64,000 nucleotides of DNA from Clostridium sp. C8-1-8 (GCF_009928445.1 NZ_JAABNO010000003.1:124001-188000); one strand, 5' to 3'; shown: positions 44,398 through 53,336, numbered from the stretch's first letter. The notes: generated by a model not told the origin, from the sequence alone. Made by a program: numbers and translations.

Positions 44398-44951
44398 GAT
44401 TTAATCTCCTTAAAATAAAACTCTAAAGGTTCATCTGACCAAACTTGTACTTCTATGTATCTCTTTGGTCCTTTTGATCCATCATTATTCCACTGTTGCG
44501 GTAAACCATATAGTTCTACTACTTCTTCTATTTCTTCTAAGGTATATACTTTCTTAGAGTAGGGTTTATAGTCCTCATATCTCATAGCTGGAAAAATATC
44601 TCCATATGTAAAACTTATAGTTTTAGGATTGATTTTTGAAATTGGTATCTTTACCTCTTGACCATTTTTATACCACTGCTTTATCCAGTTGCATTGACCT
44701 AAAGTCATTGAAATAGGTACTTGTCTTAGAGGTTGTCCCCCCTTCTCCATAAACATTTTTCTGACCTTTCTCTCAAGCTCTCTTCTAACAATCATATAAT
44801 CTTTTGATCGTTTGCTGGCATATGTTTCTCCTCTACCTCTTATATGCTCCAATACTTTATCTGCTTCTTCTATTGATAAATCAGATAGTGTTTTGAAAGG
44901 CCCCACTTCAGCTTCATAGTAATGGTATAAGTTTGTCGGCATTAAAATCAT
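44394..44951 (-). CDS. Conserved protein of unknown function
   Basis: 185 residues, soluble. Notable parts: LYHYYEAEVGPFKTLSDLS, GETYASKRSKDYMIVRRELERKVRKMF, then VPISMTLGQCNWIKQWYKNG and YGLPQQWNNDG, with a C-terminus rich in aromatic beta-strands. I recognise no family. It is co-transcribed and coupled with cdsA (4-base overlap). Start ATG after AGGAGG. A long upstream region with interleaved inverted repeats (45068-45195) precedes it. Confidence 0.6.
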   Translation of the reverse strand: MILMPTNLYHYYEAEVGPFKTLSDLSIEEADKVLEHIRGRGETYASKRSKDYMIVRRELERKVRKMFMEKGGQPLRQVPISMTLGQCNWIKQWYKNGQEVKIPISKINPKTISFTYGDIFPAMRYEDYKPYSKKVYTLEEIEEVVELYGLPQQWNNDGSKGPKRYIEVQVWSDEPLEFYFKEIKS

Positions 44952-45067
44952 AGTCTTACACCTCCTAGTTTTGTGTTGATATATAATAGTGATCTTTACC
45001 TCTATTTCTATTTACTGTTTCTAAATCTACTAATATATAGTTTGGTAAAGTTAGTCTATAAACAAAC

Positions 45068-45195
45068 GGACTACTTCATTTGAAAGTTTATGTCTTGTTT
45101 TCATATACAAATGTGATATATCATTAACTAGAAATTTTAAAATATACCATATACTCTAAAGTAGTCCATTCTAATATACTCAATTACTTTCAAAT
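45068..45195. repeat. Two interleaved inverted repeats
   Basis: GGACTACTT (45068-45076) pairs with AAGTAGTCC (45159-45167), and ATTTGAAAGT (45078-45087) pairs with ACTTTCAAAT (45186-45195). Both matches are perfect. The order is 1-2-1'-2', so if transcribed the RNA would be pseudoknotted. It lies in the leader of the 44394-44951/cdsA operon. Confidence 0.5.
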
Positions 45196-45269
45196 AATTT
45201 TTCAAGATATTTATATACATTATAATTATATAAGATTAAAATAAATACAATATAATCATATAATCAACA

Positions 45270-45920
45270 TTAGAGCTTTATTAAATACTCTTTTGTATTC
45301 ATATCTATAATTCTAGTTCTTGTGTCTCTTTTTGAAATATATATCGGCTCACCGTTGCTGTTTATACAATAAGAAACAGGTATTGATACACCACAGTTTT
45401 TATAGGAACCATCTGCATGACTTGTTCCAATCACCATGGTTTTGTAAGTTTTAGCGATATTCTTTGCTTCATTTATCCATTGTTCAAACTGTTCCTCGCT
45501 ATACATGCCAACTCCGATTGGATGAGCGATAAAATCAATTTTTCTTTTTACTTTTTTCAAGTCTCTTATACCTTTTAAAATTTCCATACAAAGCAAATAA
45601 CCGATAGTAGTTTCATTACATTCTACATCTAAAGGTTCATTTAATTCCTGTTCTAATTGAGGAAGTGTTTTAGCTCTTTCTAATATCTTTACTCCATTAC
45701 TATTGATTATTACTGCTCTATTTTTCGTATCTTTTAGATAAGAAGTAATTATCATGACCTCATACTTTTTTGCAAGCTCGCAAGCACCTTCTAAAGCTTT
45801 TTCATCCACTAAATATCCCTCTGGATAAATAACCACATCTACTCCGCTATTTTCTACTATCTCATTGGTTATTTGAGCAATTCCCTTTTCTCTAACAGGC
45901 TGGCCAACTAAGATTCTCAT
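45270..45920 (-). CDS. Carbon-nitrogen hydrolase-fold protein (nitrilase-like, short)
   Basis: 216 residues against 260-330 for most nitrilases. The catalytic triad is visible: E34 in IYPEGYL, K84 in ERAKTLP, C111 in GYLLCMEI. VGTSHADGSYKNCGVSIP and GEPIYISKRDTRTRIID replace the later strands. It may hydrolyse an amide or carbamoyl bond; the substrate is unknown. Lone gene. Confidence 0.72.
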   Translation of the reverse strand: MRILVGQPVREKGIAQITNEIVENSGVDVVIYPEGYLVDEKALEGACELAKKYEVMIITSYLKDTKNRAVIINSNGVKILERAKTLPQLEQELNEPLDVECNETTIGYLLCMEILKGIRDLKKVKRKIDFIAHPIGVGMYSEEQFEQWINEAKNIAKTYKTMVIGTSHADGSYKNCGVSIPVSYCINSNGEPIYISKRDTRTRIIDMNTKEYLIKL

Positions 45921-46019
45921 ATCATTTTCACTTACCTTCTATATTATTTATTACAATATTTATATTCACTTAACTTATTAATTATTAAGCTTGTCCTCTG
46001 TTTTAAAAAAGTCTTTACT

Positions 46020-46346
46020 TTATTTTCTACTACCATCCTTGTTAAAGACTCTTGTCATATGAACTTCTGTGAAAACACAAGCTAGCACAAGTGATATTAC
46101 AATAATCCAAAAACAATAAACAAAGTTTCTATACCCTTTTATAAGTAAGTTGGCGCCTATAATTACCGATACACCATTGCCTAAAATAAGTATATTGGCG
46201 CAATATTTGTTTGCCTCATTCCAAGTATCTAGGTTCTTCATAGAAGATCTTGTTTTATAACCGATACCTGTAATAGATTTCTGCCTAATAATTCTAAGGA
46301 GAATACCTCCTATTAAAAACACTATGCTCAATATAAAATAACTCAT
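46020..46346 (-). CDS. SdpI-family membrane protein
   Basis: About 108 residues from ATG 46346 (AGAGGTG upstream; the frame also reaches GTG 46355). Three spans; the GIGYKTRSSMKNLDTWNEANKY stretch is the SdpI signature (GYRTxxSxKNxxxWxxAN). SdpI gives immunity to the SdpC killing factor in Bacillus; stand-alone homologues like this are common and their role is usually unknown. No sdpABC genes are nearby. Confidence 0.85.
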   Translation of the reverse strand: MSYFILSIVFLIGGILLRIIRQKSITGIGYKTRSSMKNLDTWNEANKYCANILILGNGVSVIIGANLLIKGYRNFVYCFWIIVISLVLACVFTEVHMTRVFNKDGSRK

Positions 46347-46431
46347 AATGTACACCTCTTTATTGTTAATGAGAATATATTACCATAAAAACAAAATCAA
46401 GTAAAACAGTAAAAATATAACTACCATTCAA

Positions 46432-46485
46432 ATAACAGAGACCATCTATAGAGAATATTTTATTTCTATAGATGGTCTCTGTTAT
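46432..46485. terminator. 20-bp perfect hairpin after the PanE-like gene
   Basis: Arms ATAACAGAGACCATCTATAG and CTATAGATGGTCTCTGTTAT with a 14-base loop. No long T-run follows on the minus strand, so its terminator role is probable but not certain. Confidence 0.6.
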
Positions 46486-46548
46486 CACATAAAAGCTTTA
46501 TGTAATATCCTTTTCTATATTGGCACTAAGCAACTGAAGAACTTAACT

Positions 46549-47484
46549 CTATATTTTTTTCATATAAACCTGTAGAGCATCTAAATTTGGTGTTACTAGG
46601 TTTGCTTGATGCTTTAACTTATTTAGTGCTTCCTCTAATACTACCATCTCTCCAACTGCAGACATGGCATGATCGCTGATAGCAAGTTTTCCGATTGGGG
46701 TTGCAGTGACAATCTTAAGCATTAAGTAATATAACTTAGACTTTTCACATATTAGCTTTGCTTCCTTCTTAGGAGTGGGTTGATATCCTGCTGCTTCAAT
46801 TACCTTATATCCCTCAATAGTTGCATTAACTATTTGCTTTAAAAGCTTTTTATTTTTAGCTGCCTTATGCAAATTTCCGTCGCAGGCATAGGCAGCACAG
46901 GCTAGAGGCATGATAAGAGCAAGATGACTTTTGTGCCAAGCATCCATATTATCAATGTATGTTAGCTTGTATTTGGTATTTTCAAAGGCTTTATCAATAA
47001 GCCCTCTCCAGGATAGCTGTCCATTTAGGCCTCCTAGCTCCATCTGTCCCCTTGCTCTTACGCATATTACTCGTCCATTTTCACGCCTTCCTCCAGTTGC
47101 TTGAAATCCAAATGCTATTTTCTTCTCAAATGAACTATTCTTCTGTATATAATTATAAGTTGCCGATCCATCTGTATTATTGCCTACAAAGACAATATGC
47201 TGACTATTATTTTCTGCCAATATTGGTAAAACTGCTTGCAATTGAGTACACTGCATTACCACAAATATCAAATCATAAACATCATCTTTTGCTAATTCAC
47301 CTATAATATTTACCTTATCAACAGTGGTTTTACACTGAACGTAATGACGAATTATAAGCCCATTTTTGCTCAATTCCTCATATCGCTTGCCTCTAGCAAG
47401 AACTGTGGTTTCATTTCCTCCTTTAAACAATACATGGGCAAGATAACTCCCCAAAACTCCTGCACCATAAACTAACACTCTCAT
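46549..47484 (-). CDS. PanE/ApbA-family ketopantoate-reductase-like oxidoreductase
   Basis: 311 residues with an N-terminal NADPH-binding motif VYGAGVLGSYLA, then LARGKRYEELSKNG and the FVVMQCTQLQAVLP segment; the C-terminal helical domain is present. It reduces a 2-oxo acid, with ketopantoate as the family prototype, but the usual active-site lysine/Asn context is only partly conserved (AWHKSHLALI). Lone gene. Confidence 0.82.
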   Translation of the reverse strand: MRVLVYGAGVLGSYLAHVLFKGGNETTVLARGKRYEELSKNGLIIRHYVQCKTTVDKVNIIGELAKDDVYDLIFVVMQCTQLQAVLPILAENNSQHIVFVGNNTDGSATYNYIQKNSSFEKKIAFGFQATGGRRENGRVICVRARGQMELGGLNGQLSWRGLIDKAFENTKYKLTYIDNMDAWHKSHLALIMPLACAAYACDGNLHKAAKNKKLLKQIVNATIEGYKVIEAAGYQPTPKKEAKLICEKSKLYYLMLKIVTATPIGKLAISDHAMSAVGEMVVLEEALNKLKHQANLVTPNLDALQVYMKKI

Positions 47485-47520
47485 ATAAGTTTTCTCCCCT
47501 CCATAAATGAATTTACTTTC

Positions 47521-47567
47521 TGCCCATCTGCTTTTTCCAATGCATATGAGGAAAATCTGGCAACTAA
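47521..47567. repeat. Dispersed imperfect palindromic repeat, family 1, copy B
   Basis: GCCCATCTGC followed by TTTTTCCAATGCATATGAGG and AAAATCTGGCAACTAA. Copies A (1043) and C (57738) have the same order and orientation. It begins a repeat-rich intergenic region (47521-47804). Confidence 0.6.
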
Positions 47568-47579
47568 ATAAGCTTTATC

Positions 47580-47642
47580 TTTTATTACATTCCCTAAAAA
47601 ACTTGTTATCTCTCAACATTTTTTTTAGGGAATGTAATAAAA
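47580..47642. repeat. 22-bp perfect inverted repeat
   Basis: TTTTATTACATTCCCTAAAA-type arm at 47580-47601 and its exact complement at 47621-47642, with a 19-base spacer. It could form a very stable hairpin but has no clear terminator flank. Confidence 0.65.
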
Positions 47643-47656
47643 AGCTTTATACCGCT

Positions 47657-47740
47657 GTACAGCTTCAACTCGGAATCTATTTCCCTCTTTGGGTTATTAG
47701 CAGAGAATTTGAAAATATAAATGTAATTATAAAATGTTAC
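47657..47740. repeat. Dispersed palindromic repeat, family 2, copy 2
   Basis: Begins GTACAGCTTC, contains CGGAATCTATTT and the 18-base GAGAATTTGAAAATATAA shared exactly with copy 1 (11114-11201), and ends TGTTAC. It lies right after repeat B and the 22-bp hairpin. Confidence 0.6.
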
Positions 47741-47763
47741 ATTCATACATTCCTATAAATGAA

Positions 47764-47804
47764 AAAACAAATCTCAATTACCATTAGTAATTGAGATTTG
47801 TTTT
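47764..47804. terminator. Terminator before 47876
   Basis: Perfect 17-bp arms AAAACAAATCTCAATTA and TAATTGAGATTTGTTTT with a 7-base loop. It can end the minus-strand gene at 47876. Confidence 0.8.
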
Positions 47805-47875
47805 CATTATACTCCTTATGCCATATTAAGTAAATAAAGTTATTTTTTAATTTTATACATTATAGTACGGGATAA

Positions 47876-48352
47876 TTATGAAAGCATAGAAATTACACTT
47901 AAAGCATCTTCAAAAGTTAATCCAATCTCTCCATTTATTTTAACTAAGTGAGCATTTATATTTTCATCTTTAAGTAACAAATCATCTATTACCACATACT
48001 TTTCTATATCCTTATTATCCTCAAGCCAAGCAACTATTTCTTTTGCTTTTACATGACTAAAAGTCTTTCTCTCTCTTATTTCATCAGTGCTAAAATCTGG
48101 TGTTTTATCATATATTTCTAGCCTATTCTCACGAAAAATATCATATAGCTGCTGTGAGTAAGCTTCTGTAGGCATCATATTATCATCAAACCATAATCTC
48201 CACCCAGAAGACATTACTATAAGCGCACCAGTTTTCTTTATTATATATTTTAATATACTTATTTTCCAATAGTCTATGGCTACTCCTGGATTGTCATTAA
48301 GGAATCCTTCCGTGTTAAGAACTCCATCCACATCTAAAAATATGATCTTCAT
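47876..48352 (-). CDS. HAD-like protein (Swiss Army Knife RNA-repair HAD type)
   Basis: 158 residues. FLDVDGVLN (D6, D8), MSSGWRLWF, FSHVKAKEIVAWLE and YVVIDDLLL give the four HAD motifs. The SSGWR stretch fits the HAD group associated with RNA-repair proteins. It probably removes phosphate from nucleic acid or nucleotide ends; no RNA ligase is nearby. 45 bases from the second HAD gene on the same strand. Confidence 0.75.
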   Translation of the reverse strand: MKIIFLDVDGVLNTEGFLNDNPGVAIDYWKISILKYIIKKTGALIVMSSGWRLWFDDNMMPTEAYSQQLYDIFRENRLEIYDKTPDFSTDEIRERKTFSHVKAKEIVAWLEDNKDIEKYVVIDDLLLKDENINAHLVKINGEIGLTFEDALSVISMLS

Positions 48353-48397
48353 TAATGTACCTCATAGTTAGAATATTAGTAGAATTAAGTTTTTCAA

Positions 48398-49015
48398 TTA
48401 ATCAATGATATTATAAAGCTGACTAAAATCACTTATTATATAATCTGCAACCTGTATATTTATTCCTGCTTCATTAAAATAGCAGCCATAGATACCAGCA
48501 TTTTTACCAGATAAAATATCTAACTCTCTATCTCCTATCATTATTGCTTCATGCTTTAAAATATTATGTTTTTTTATTAAGTATTCTATAGCTTGAGGGC
48601 TTGGCTTTCTTTCAAAGCCACTGCCTTTTGTTATGAAGTCTGTAAAATACTCATATAATCCATACTTTTTTAAAAACCTAATTGATGACTGTCCTCTATG
48701 GGTATATAAATAATTCTTTTTACCTGAACTATGTATATATCTGCAAACTTCTTCTATTCCACCATATGGCTTGCAGCCATCCTCCTCAGCCTCTTTTCTT
48801 TTCTTAGAGTACTCTTCTAAAAACTTATCATCTATCCCAAACTTTTGATTATAATATTCTACTGCAGTAGACATAGACACCTTCATATATTTAAGTATCT
48901 CCTCTAACGAAGCTTCAAAACCATGAGCTTCAAGATTTTCCTTAAAAGTATTTGCCATCACTGCATATGTATCAAAAAGTGTTCCATCAAAATCCCAAAT
49001 AATATGTTTATACAA
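48398..49015 (-). CDS. HAD-IA hydrolase (phosphoglycolate-phosphatase-like)
   Basis: 205 residues. Motif I WDFDGTLFDT (D9, D11), motif II LYTHRGQ, motif III lysine in RKPSPQAIEYL, motif IV IMIGDRELDILSGKNAG. The four-helix cap between 15 and 85 is of the IA class. It hydrolyses phosphate from a small substrate. It lies directly upstream of the other HAD gene and 31 bases after the MmcQ-like gene, so all three may share a transcript. Confidence 0.88.
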   Translation of the reverse strand: MYKHIIWDFDGTLFDTYAVMANTFKENLEAHGFEASLEEILKYMKVSMSTAVEYYNQKFGIDDKFLEEYSKKRKEAEEDGCKPYGGIEEVCRYIHSSGKKNYLYTHRGQSSIRFLKKYGLYEYFTDFITKGSGFERKPSPQAIEYLIKKHNILKHEAIMIGDRELDILSGKNAGIYGCYFNEAGINIQVADYIISDFSQLYNIID

Positions 49016-49046
49016 TTATTATCCCCCTATCATTATTCGTAGACAA

Positions 49047-49415
49047 CTAATCATCATTTTTTTCTAAAATCTCTTTTTGCATCTTTTTACTAAAAGCATT
49101 AAAAACAAGGCTGTAGGACATATTTATCATCTGTTTTAATACATCATCTGGTACATCGCCTTCAAAATATATTGAGTTCCAATGTTTCTTGTTCATATGA
49201 TATCCTGGAACTATATGCTCATATTCTTTTCTTAAAAACTCACCAAACTCTGGCTCGCATTTAACTGAAATTATAGGTTTTTTATATTTATCTCCACCGA
49301 TCATTAAAAACATCTTATCTCGTATACGATATCTAGTAGCTTCCCATTCCTCTTTATAATCTTTAACAACTCCTTGCTTAGAGAGACAAAACTCATCCAG
49401 CCATTGATATTTCAT
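49047..49415 (-). CDS. MmcQ/YjbR-family protein
   Basis: 122 residues with the family pattern: WLDEFCLSKQGVVKDYKEEWEATRYRIRDKMFLMIGG, then EFGEFLRKEYEHIVPGYHMNKKHWNSI and a C-terminal SYSLVFNAFSKK. This is the CyaY-like DNA-binding fold of unknown role. Start follows GAGGTG. Confidence 0.87.
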   Translation of the reverse strand: MKYQWLDEFCLSKQGVVKDYKEEWEATRYRIRDKMFLMIGGDKYKKPIISVKCEPEFGEFLRKEYEHIVPGYHMNKKHWNSIYFEGDVPDDVLKQMINMSYSLVFNAFSKKMQKEILEKNDD

Positions 49416-49442
49416 AACTGCACCTCATTTCAAAAAAATTAT

Positions 49443-49790
49443 CTATCCTTCAATACCTAGTTCTATAAATAATTTTAATAACCTATTATTTTCATGGTTA
49501 AAAATAATAAAATCTATATTAACGATAAGTACTGCAATAATTTGCATCCTTAAGTATACCAACATACTTACTACAGCTTTCTTATTGCTATGATTATATA
49601 TTGAACTGAATATAATATCAATTTTTTCTTGCTGAAACACTTTAAGCTCTTTCAATACTTTTCCAGATTCTAGTGATACTAGCTTATCATGATCTAAACT
49701 TCTTCCAATTCATAAACATAGATATCATGAAGCATCCCTGCAACAGAGCATAACTCCTTAAGAACAAACTATACTTTACTGAAAATTTTC
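49443..49790 (-). pseudogene. Decayed HD-domain phosphohydrolase gene
   Basis: The 3' part reads as an open frame of about 70 codons (KELKVFQQEKIDIIFSSIYN, then HSNKKAV), but the catalytic beginning ELCSVAGMLHDIYVYELEEV lies in another frame and ends in TAG near 49695; the stretch DHDKLVSLESGKVL links them only after a frameshift. A second shift is needed further on where LKDAN would match the last metal-ligand region. The full protein would have been an HD phosphohydrolase of about 200 residues. Confidence 0.6.
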
Positions 49791-49851
49791 CTTGCCGAAT
49801 TTTATCTTTCCTATGATTTTAAGCCAATATATATCACGTAGAAGCCAAAAG

Positions 49852-50388
49852 TTACATTACTATTCCTTTTGTAGATAATATCCATATAAGTCCAAAAAAC
49901 ATTATAGGAATAGTTATAACCGTCACTAACATTATAAATTTCATATGATATTCAGAGTAATCTTTACTCTTTTTTACTATCCTATTATTTAAAACACATA
50001 CCAGTATAACTGCTATATACGATATCGCACAAACTATTGTAGCAGTAGTTATGGAGACATTGGTTTTAAGAGTTTTATAATTTATTAAAGCTTGAGCTAT
50101 TGCAATAAATCCAACTACTATTGAGGAGTTAAAAACTTTATTAGTATTGCTATTTTCATCAACTCCAAGAGCTTTATAGAACTCTTCTCTACCCTTTAAA
50201 TTATCTTCTTCAAACCTAAATATACTATCAACTATTAGTCCTTTATACACTTTAGAATATAACATTAAGCTCCCATGTACAATACATATTATGCCAAAGG
50301 TCAAAAAGGCACTAAATATTGAAAAAGCTACAGTTAACGCTCCTAAGATTATTATTAGTAGTAACACAATAAATCTCTTTGATTTCAT
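49852..50388 (-). CDS. Membrane protein of unknown function
   Basis: About 178 residues from ATG 50388, chosen because GGGTAGAG precedes it (frame continues to 50427). Starts KSKRFIVLLLIIILGALTVAFSIFSAF and has about four spans, two near the start and two in the C-terminal half (TTATIVCAISYIAVILVCVL and FIMLVTVITIPIMFFGLIWI). The middle loop FRFEEDNLKGREEFYKALGVDEN is charged. No family recognised. Confidence 0.55.
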   Translation of the reverse strand: MKSKRFIVLLLIIILGALTVAFSIFSAFLTFGIICIVHGSLMLYSKVYKGLIVDSIFRFEEDNLKGREEFYKALGVDENSNTNKVFNSSIVVGFIAIAQALINYKTLKTNVSITTATIVCAISYIAVILVCVLNNRIVKKSKDYSEYHMKFIMLVTVITIPIMFFGLIWILSTKGIVM

Positions 50389-50585
50389 AGCTCTACCCTT
50401 TCTTAAATTATCATTAAAGTATAACAATCTTTGTCCATATTAAAGTTCTAAGTTAAAATTTAAAACAACCTACTATTAATAATTCATCTCCTGGAAAATA
50501 ATTGCATACACTTTAAATCTATTTTCCGGTTCATACTATAAAAGTTTATTATAATCTTTAAATATCTACTTACTATTACAAATTC

Positions 50586-51368
50586 TTATATCTTGATAAA
50601 CTCTAAACAATATAATGTCCCATTTCTTATCTCTGTTACTTTTACATCTCTAACATTTTCAGGCAATAAATCAACAGGAGCTGTTATGGCTTCCTTTATG
50701 TTTTTGAAAGGCCCTCTAAAATATGGTATCTTCTCAAAAAATTTAGCAACCTTTTCTGTTTCATCAGCTATTAAGAGCTTCGAGCCACTCTTAGCTACTC
50801 TCACCATTTCTCCTATAGCCCTCTTCTTATCATTAAAGAAATTAATTCCACCTATATGATACACTACATCAAAACTATCATCTGCAAAGGGAAGCATCTC
50901 TCCATTTCCCCAAAACAGTTTAATTCCTAAGTCATATTTTTTATTATTCTTTTCACACTGCTTCAGTTGCCCAAGGGATATATCCAATCCATAGTATTCA
51001 GCATTTCTTGGTAAGAACTTTATGTTTGCTCCAGTTCCAACGGACACCTCAAGAACCTTATCCCCTTCTCTTACGTCTATAAACTGCAAATAATCTTTTC
51101 TAGCTTTTTCTTCTCCTCCTAAGAAAGCATAATAGGCTTTTTGACCAAGCTCATAAAAAGGAGCGAAAGAATTATAAAATTTTGTACTATCATAATTTGT
51201 ACCGTCAATATCCTCTGATCTTATAAAAGAAGGTATTCCTTCTTTTATAGCAAATCTCTCCCCAGTCCTTGAATCTACCAAGAATTCTTCTATTCCATTA
51301 GAATCTATGATTAATTTATTATGAGTGCTTGGATTACAAATCACGTCTAAACACAAATCCTTTACCAT
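50586..51368 (-). CDS. Class I SAM-dependent methyltransferase with Trm112-like head
   Basis: 260 residues. The head has a short Trm112-like segment (DLCLDVICNPSTHNKL, then RTGERFAIKEGIPSFI). Motif I is VLEVSVGTGANIKFL, motif II region YYGLDISLGQLKQ, and motif post-I GNGEMLPFADDSFDVVYHIGG; the last matches UbiE-like enzymes. It methylates a small molecule such as a quinone or lipid precursor. Monocistronic. Confidence 0.88.
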   Translation of the reverse strand: MVKDLCLDVICNPSTHNKLIIDSNGIEEFLVDSRTGERFAIKEGIPSFIRSEDIDGTNYDSTKFYNSFAPFYELGQKAYYAFLGGEEKARKDYLQFIDVREGDKVLEVSVGTGANIKFLPRNAEYYGLDISLGQLKQCEKNNKKYDLGIKLFWGNGEMLPFADDSFDVVYHIGGINFFNDKKRAIGEMVRVAKSGSKLLIADETEKVAKFFEKIPYFRGPFKNIKEAITAPVDLLPENVRDVKVTEIRNGTLYCLEFIKI

Positions 51369-51564
51369 AACAACACCTCATATTCCATATTTTTCTTAGT
51401 GAAAATTATATCATTATATTTTACTGATTGTAAAATAAATATATAAAATCTTTAATATTCTATATTTTCAATTTATATGTTATAATTTCCATAAAATATA
51501 TACAGATTTATAAATTTTCCGACTTTTATCCTTAAAGTTGGCATGGTTGTTAGGAGAAGTCAAA

Positions 51565-51750
51565 ATGAGTAATTCACTAAAAGAAGTAATAATCAAATGT
51601 TTCTTTGTTTTTTTAATCCTTTATATTTTAGGTATATTTATAAAATGGTTAGCTTTAACTCTACTGAAAGCACTGGCTATTGCCTTGGTTATAGCACTAC
51701 TTGACGGAGTATATGTTACATTAAAAAATTCTAATAAAAAGATCCGCTAA
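51565..51750 (+). CDS. Small membrane protein of unknown function, 61 residues
   Basis: ATG 51565 has AGGAG 9 bases upstream; an upstream extension to 51538 has no ribosome site. The peptide begins MSNSLKEVIIKCFF, has two spans (VFLILYILGIFIKWLALTL and LKALAIALVIALLDGVYVTL) and a basic end KNSNKKIR. No family is recognised. Confidence 0.65.
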   Translation: MSNSLKEVIIKCFFVFLILYILGIFIKWLALTLLKALAIALVIALLDGVYVTLKNSNKKIR

Positions 51751-51869
51751 AGATATGTTGTAAAACTCTCTATAAGTAGTTATAGAGAGATAATAAGTAT
51801 CTGCAAAATTATAATAGTACAAAACTAAATTCTAATTTTGTTAAATAAATATATTATAGGAGAAATGTC

Positions 51870-52295
51870 ATGAAAGATTATATTATTAAGGAAAGTACTA
51901 AGGAAGATTGGACAACCGTTGATGATGGAATTGTTGAGTATAACGCTTCTAAAGTTCCGTATACTCAAGCTCCAACTTTCATACCACTAAATAGAGTTAT
52001 AAAAAGTTCAGAAGGCGAAACACTAGCAGGCATAAATACTATGCTTTATTGCTGGAACTGCTTATATGTTGATGTATTGTGGGTTAAGGAAGGTTTTAGA
52101 GACAAAGGCTATGGCTCTATTTTATTGAAAGAAGTTGAAGATATAGCAAAAGAAAGAGGCTGCAAATTAATACACCTAGACACCTTTGATTTCCAAGCAA
52201 AAGATTTTTATCTGAAGCATGGTTATGAAGTGTTTGGTATACTAGAACACTGTCCTGAAGGTCATAACCGTTACTATTTGAAAAAAACTTTATAA
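51870..52295 (+). CDS. GNAT family N-acetyltransferase
   Basis: 141 residues with motif A as VDVLWVKEGFRDKGYGSILLKEVEDIA and a C-terminal YLKHGYEVFGILEHCPEGHNRYYLKK, the form common to uncharacterised bacterial acetyltransferases with a Tyr near the active site. Start follows AGGAG. Lone gene. Confidence 0.88.
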   Translation: MKDYIIKESTKEDWTTVDDGIVEYNASKVPYTQAPTFIPLNRVIKSSEGETLAGINTMLYCWNCLYVDVLWVKEGFRDKGYGSILLKEVEDIAKERGCKLIHLDTFDFQAKDFYLKHGYEVFGILEHCPEGHNRYYLKKTL

Positions 52296-52300
52296 ATTTC

Positions 52301-52388
52301 TATCATTTCAACCTTAAATATATTTTCAAGACTCCTCTAGGTTTTGAGATGAGAGTTTTAAAATACAAATTTTGGTATGACGTTATAC
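52301..52388. repeat. Dispersed palindromic repeat, family 2, copy 3 (diverged)
   Basis: Aligns over its whole length with copy 1 (11114-11201): AGACTCCTCTAGGTTTTGAG against AAACTCCTATGTTTTCTGAG, then AAAATACAAATTTT against AAAATATAAGTTT. The paired CTC/GAG centre is retained, the ends less so. Confidence 0.45.
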
Positions 52389-52433
52389 ATCTAAAATTAA
52401 ATATAAGATGGAGGCAAAATCTACATATAAATC

Positions 52434-52805
52434 TTGATACCTTTAATCTGCCCAATACTATGTCCTTTAATAGTTATTATAACAAGCTATTTGATCAATA
52501 ATTTATCTAATAGGAGCTTAGACAATTCAAATTTACTCAAGTCCTTATTGTCTGAAAGTAATACCAGCCACTGGCTCAAGGCCAATAAGCTCTCTTCTAG
52601 GCTTTTAATGGTGTTTTTCTTATTAACTTTAATTATAACTTTAGTAAGTATACTTATATTAGGTCCAGATTATTTAGATTTAGAGATTTTTATCTCCTCT
52701 ACTTTAGTTATAATTTCATCAGTTTTAAGCATGATTATAACTCAAAAGCAGTTTAAAGAAAGATTTGATAAGTACAATTTGAATAACTTGAAAGGAGAAA
52801 ATTAA
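52434..52805 (+). CDS. Membrane protein of unknown function
   Basis: About 123 residues with three spans (IPLICPILCPLIVIITSYLI, MVFFLLTLIITLVSILIL and FISSTLVIISSVLSMIIT). The start is uncertain: TTG 52434 is the first usable codon, but the good GGAGG site lies 19 bases upstream. It is followed 5 bases later by another membrane protein gene, so the two form an operon. Confidence 0.5.
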   Translation: MIPLICPILCPLIVIITSYLINNLSNRSLDNSNLLKSLLSESNTSHWLKANKLSSRLLMVFFLLTLIITLVSILILGPDYLDLEIFISSTLVIISSVLSMIITQKQFKERFDKYNLNNLKGEN

Positions 52806-52810
52806 TAATT

Positions 52811-53269
52811 ATGTTAGCTGAAGTTAAAGAATATAAATTTACTAAAAAGTTTCCTACACCTTTACAGCATATTGTTAATATTGTTTTTATAGTTTTTATA
52901 TTTTCACCTCCAAAAGTCGCACTTCATACTTCTATCGGGCTAATATATGCAATATCTTTTTCATTAATTTTTCTACTACTCATTGTGAATCAACTATACA
53001 TAGTATTAACGAAAAAATTTAGACAACCTAGTCTAATTATAGATAAAAATCAAATAACTTTTTCTAAGTATTTCTTAATGAAATATAGATCAATAAGAAT
53101 AGCTGAAGTTAAAAATATAAATGAACTTAATCAATCATTTGATAATATAATAGTAATTACTTTACTTAATAATAGAAAGATACGTCTTAGCTTACATGGA
53201 TATAGCGAAGAAAATAAAAAACAAATAAGTTATGCATTTAATGAACTAAAATCTGAAATGACTGTGTAA
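52811..53269 (+). CDS. Membrane protein with PH-like C-terminal domain
   Basis: 152 residues: two spans (HIVNIVFIVFIFSPPKVAL and AISFSLIFLLLIVNQLYIVL) and a C-terminal soluble half that is beta-rich (KNQITFSKYFLMKYRSIRIAEVKNINELNQ, then IRLSLHGYSEENKKQ), which resembles bacterial PH-like/YdbT-type domains. Function unknown. It shares the transcript with the gene at 52434. Terminator follows at 53337. Confidence 0.5.
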   Translation: MLAEVKEYKFTKKFPTPLQHIVNIVFIVFIFSPPKVALHTSIGLIYAISFSLIFLLLIVNQLYIVLTKKFRQPSLIIDKNQITFSKYFLMKYRSIRIAEVKNINELNQSFDNIIVITLLNNRKIRLSLHGYSEENKKQISYAFNELKSEMTV

Positions 53270-53336
53270 ATAGCCAATTCTATCTTCAATTATAGTCTTA
53301 GTTTTTATAGCCTCACCTTTAGCAATGAATCAAACT

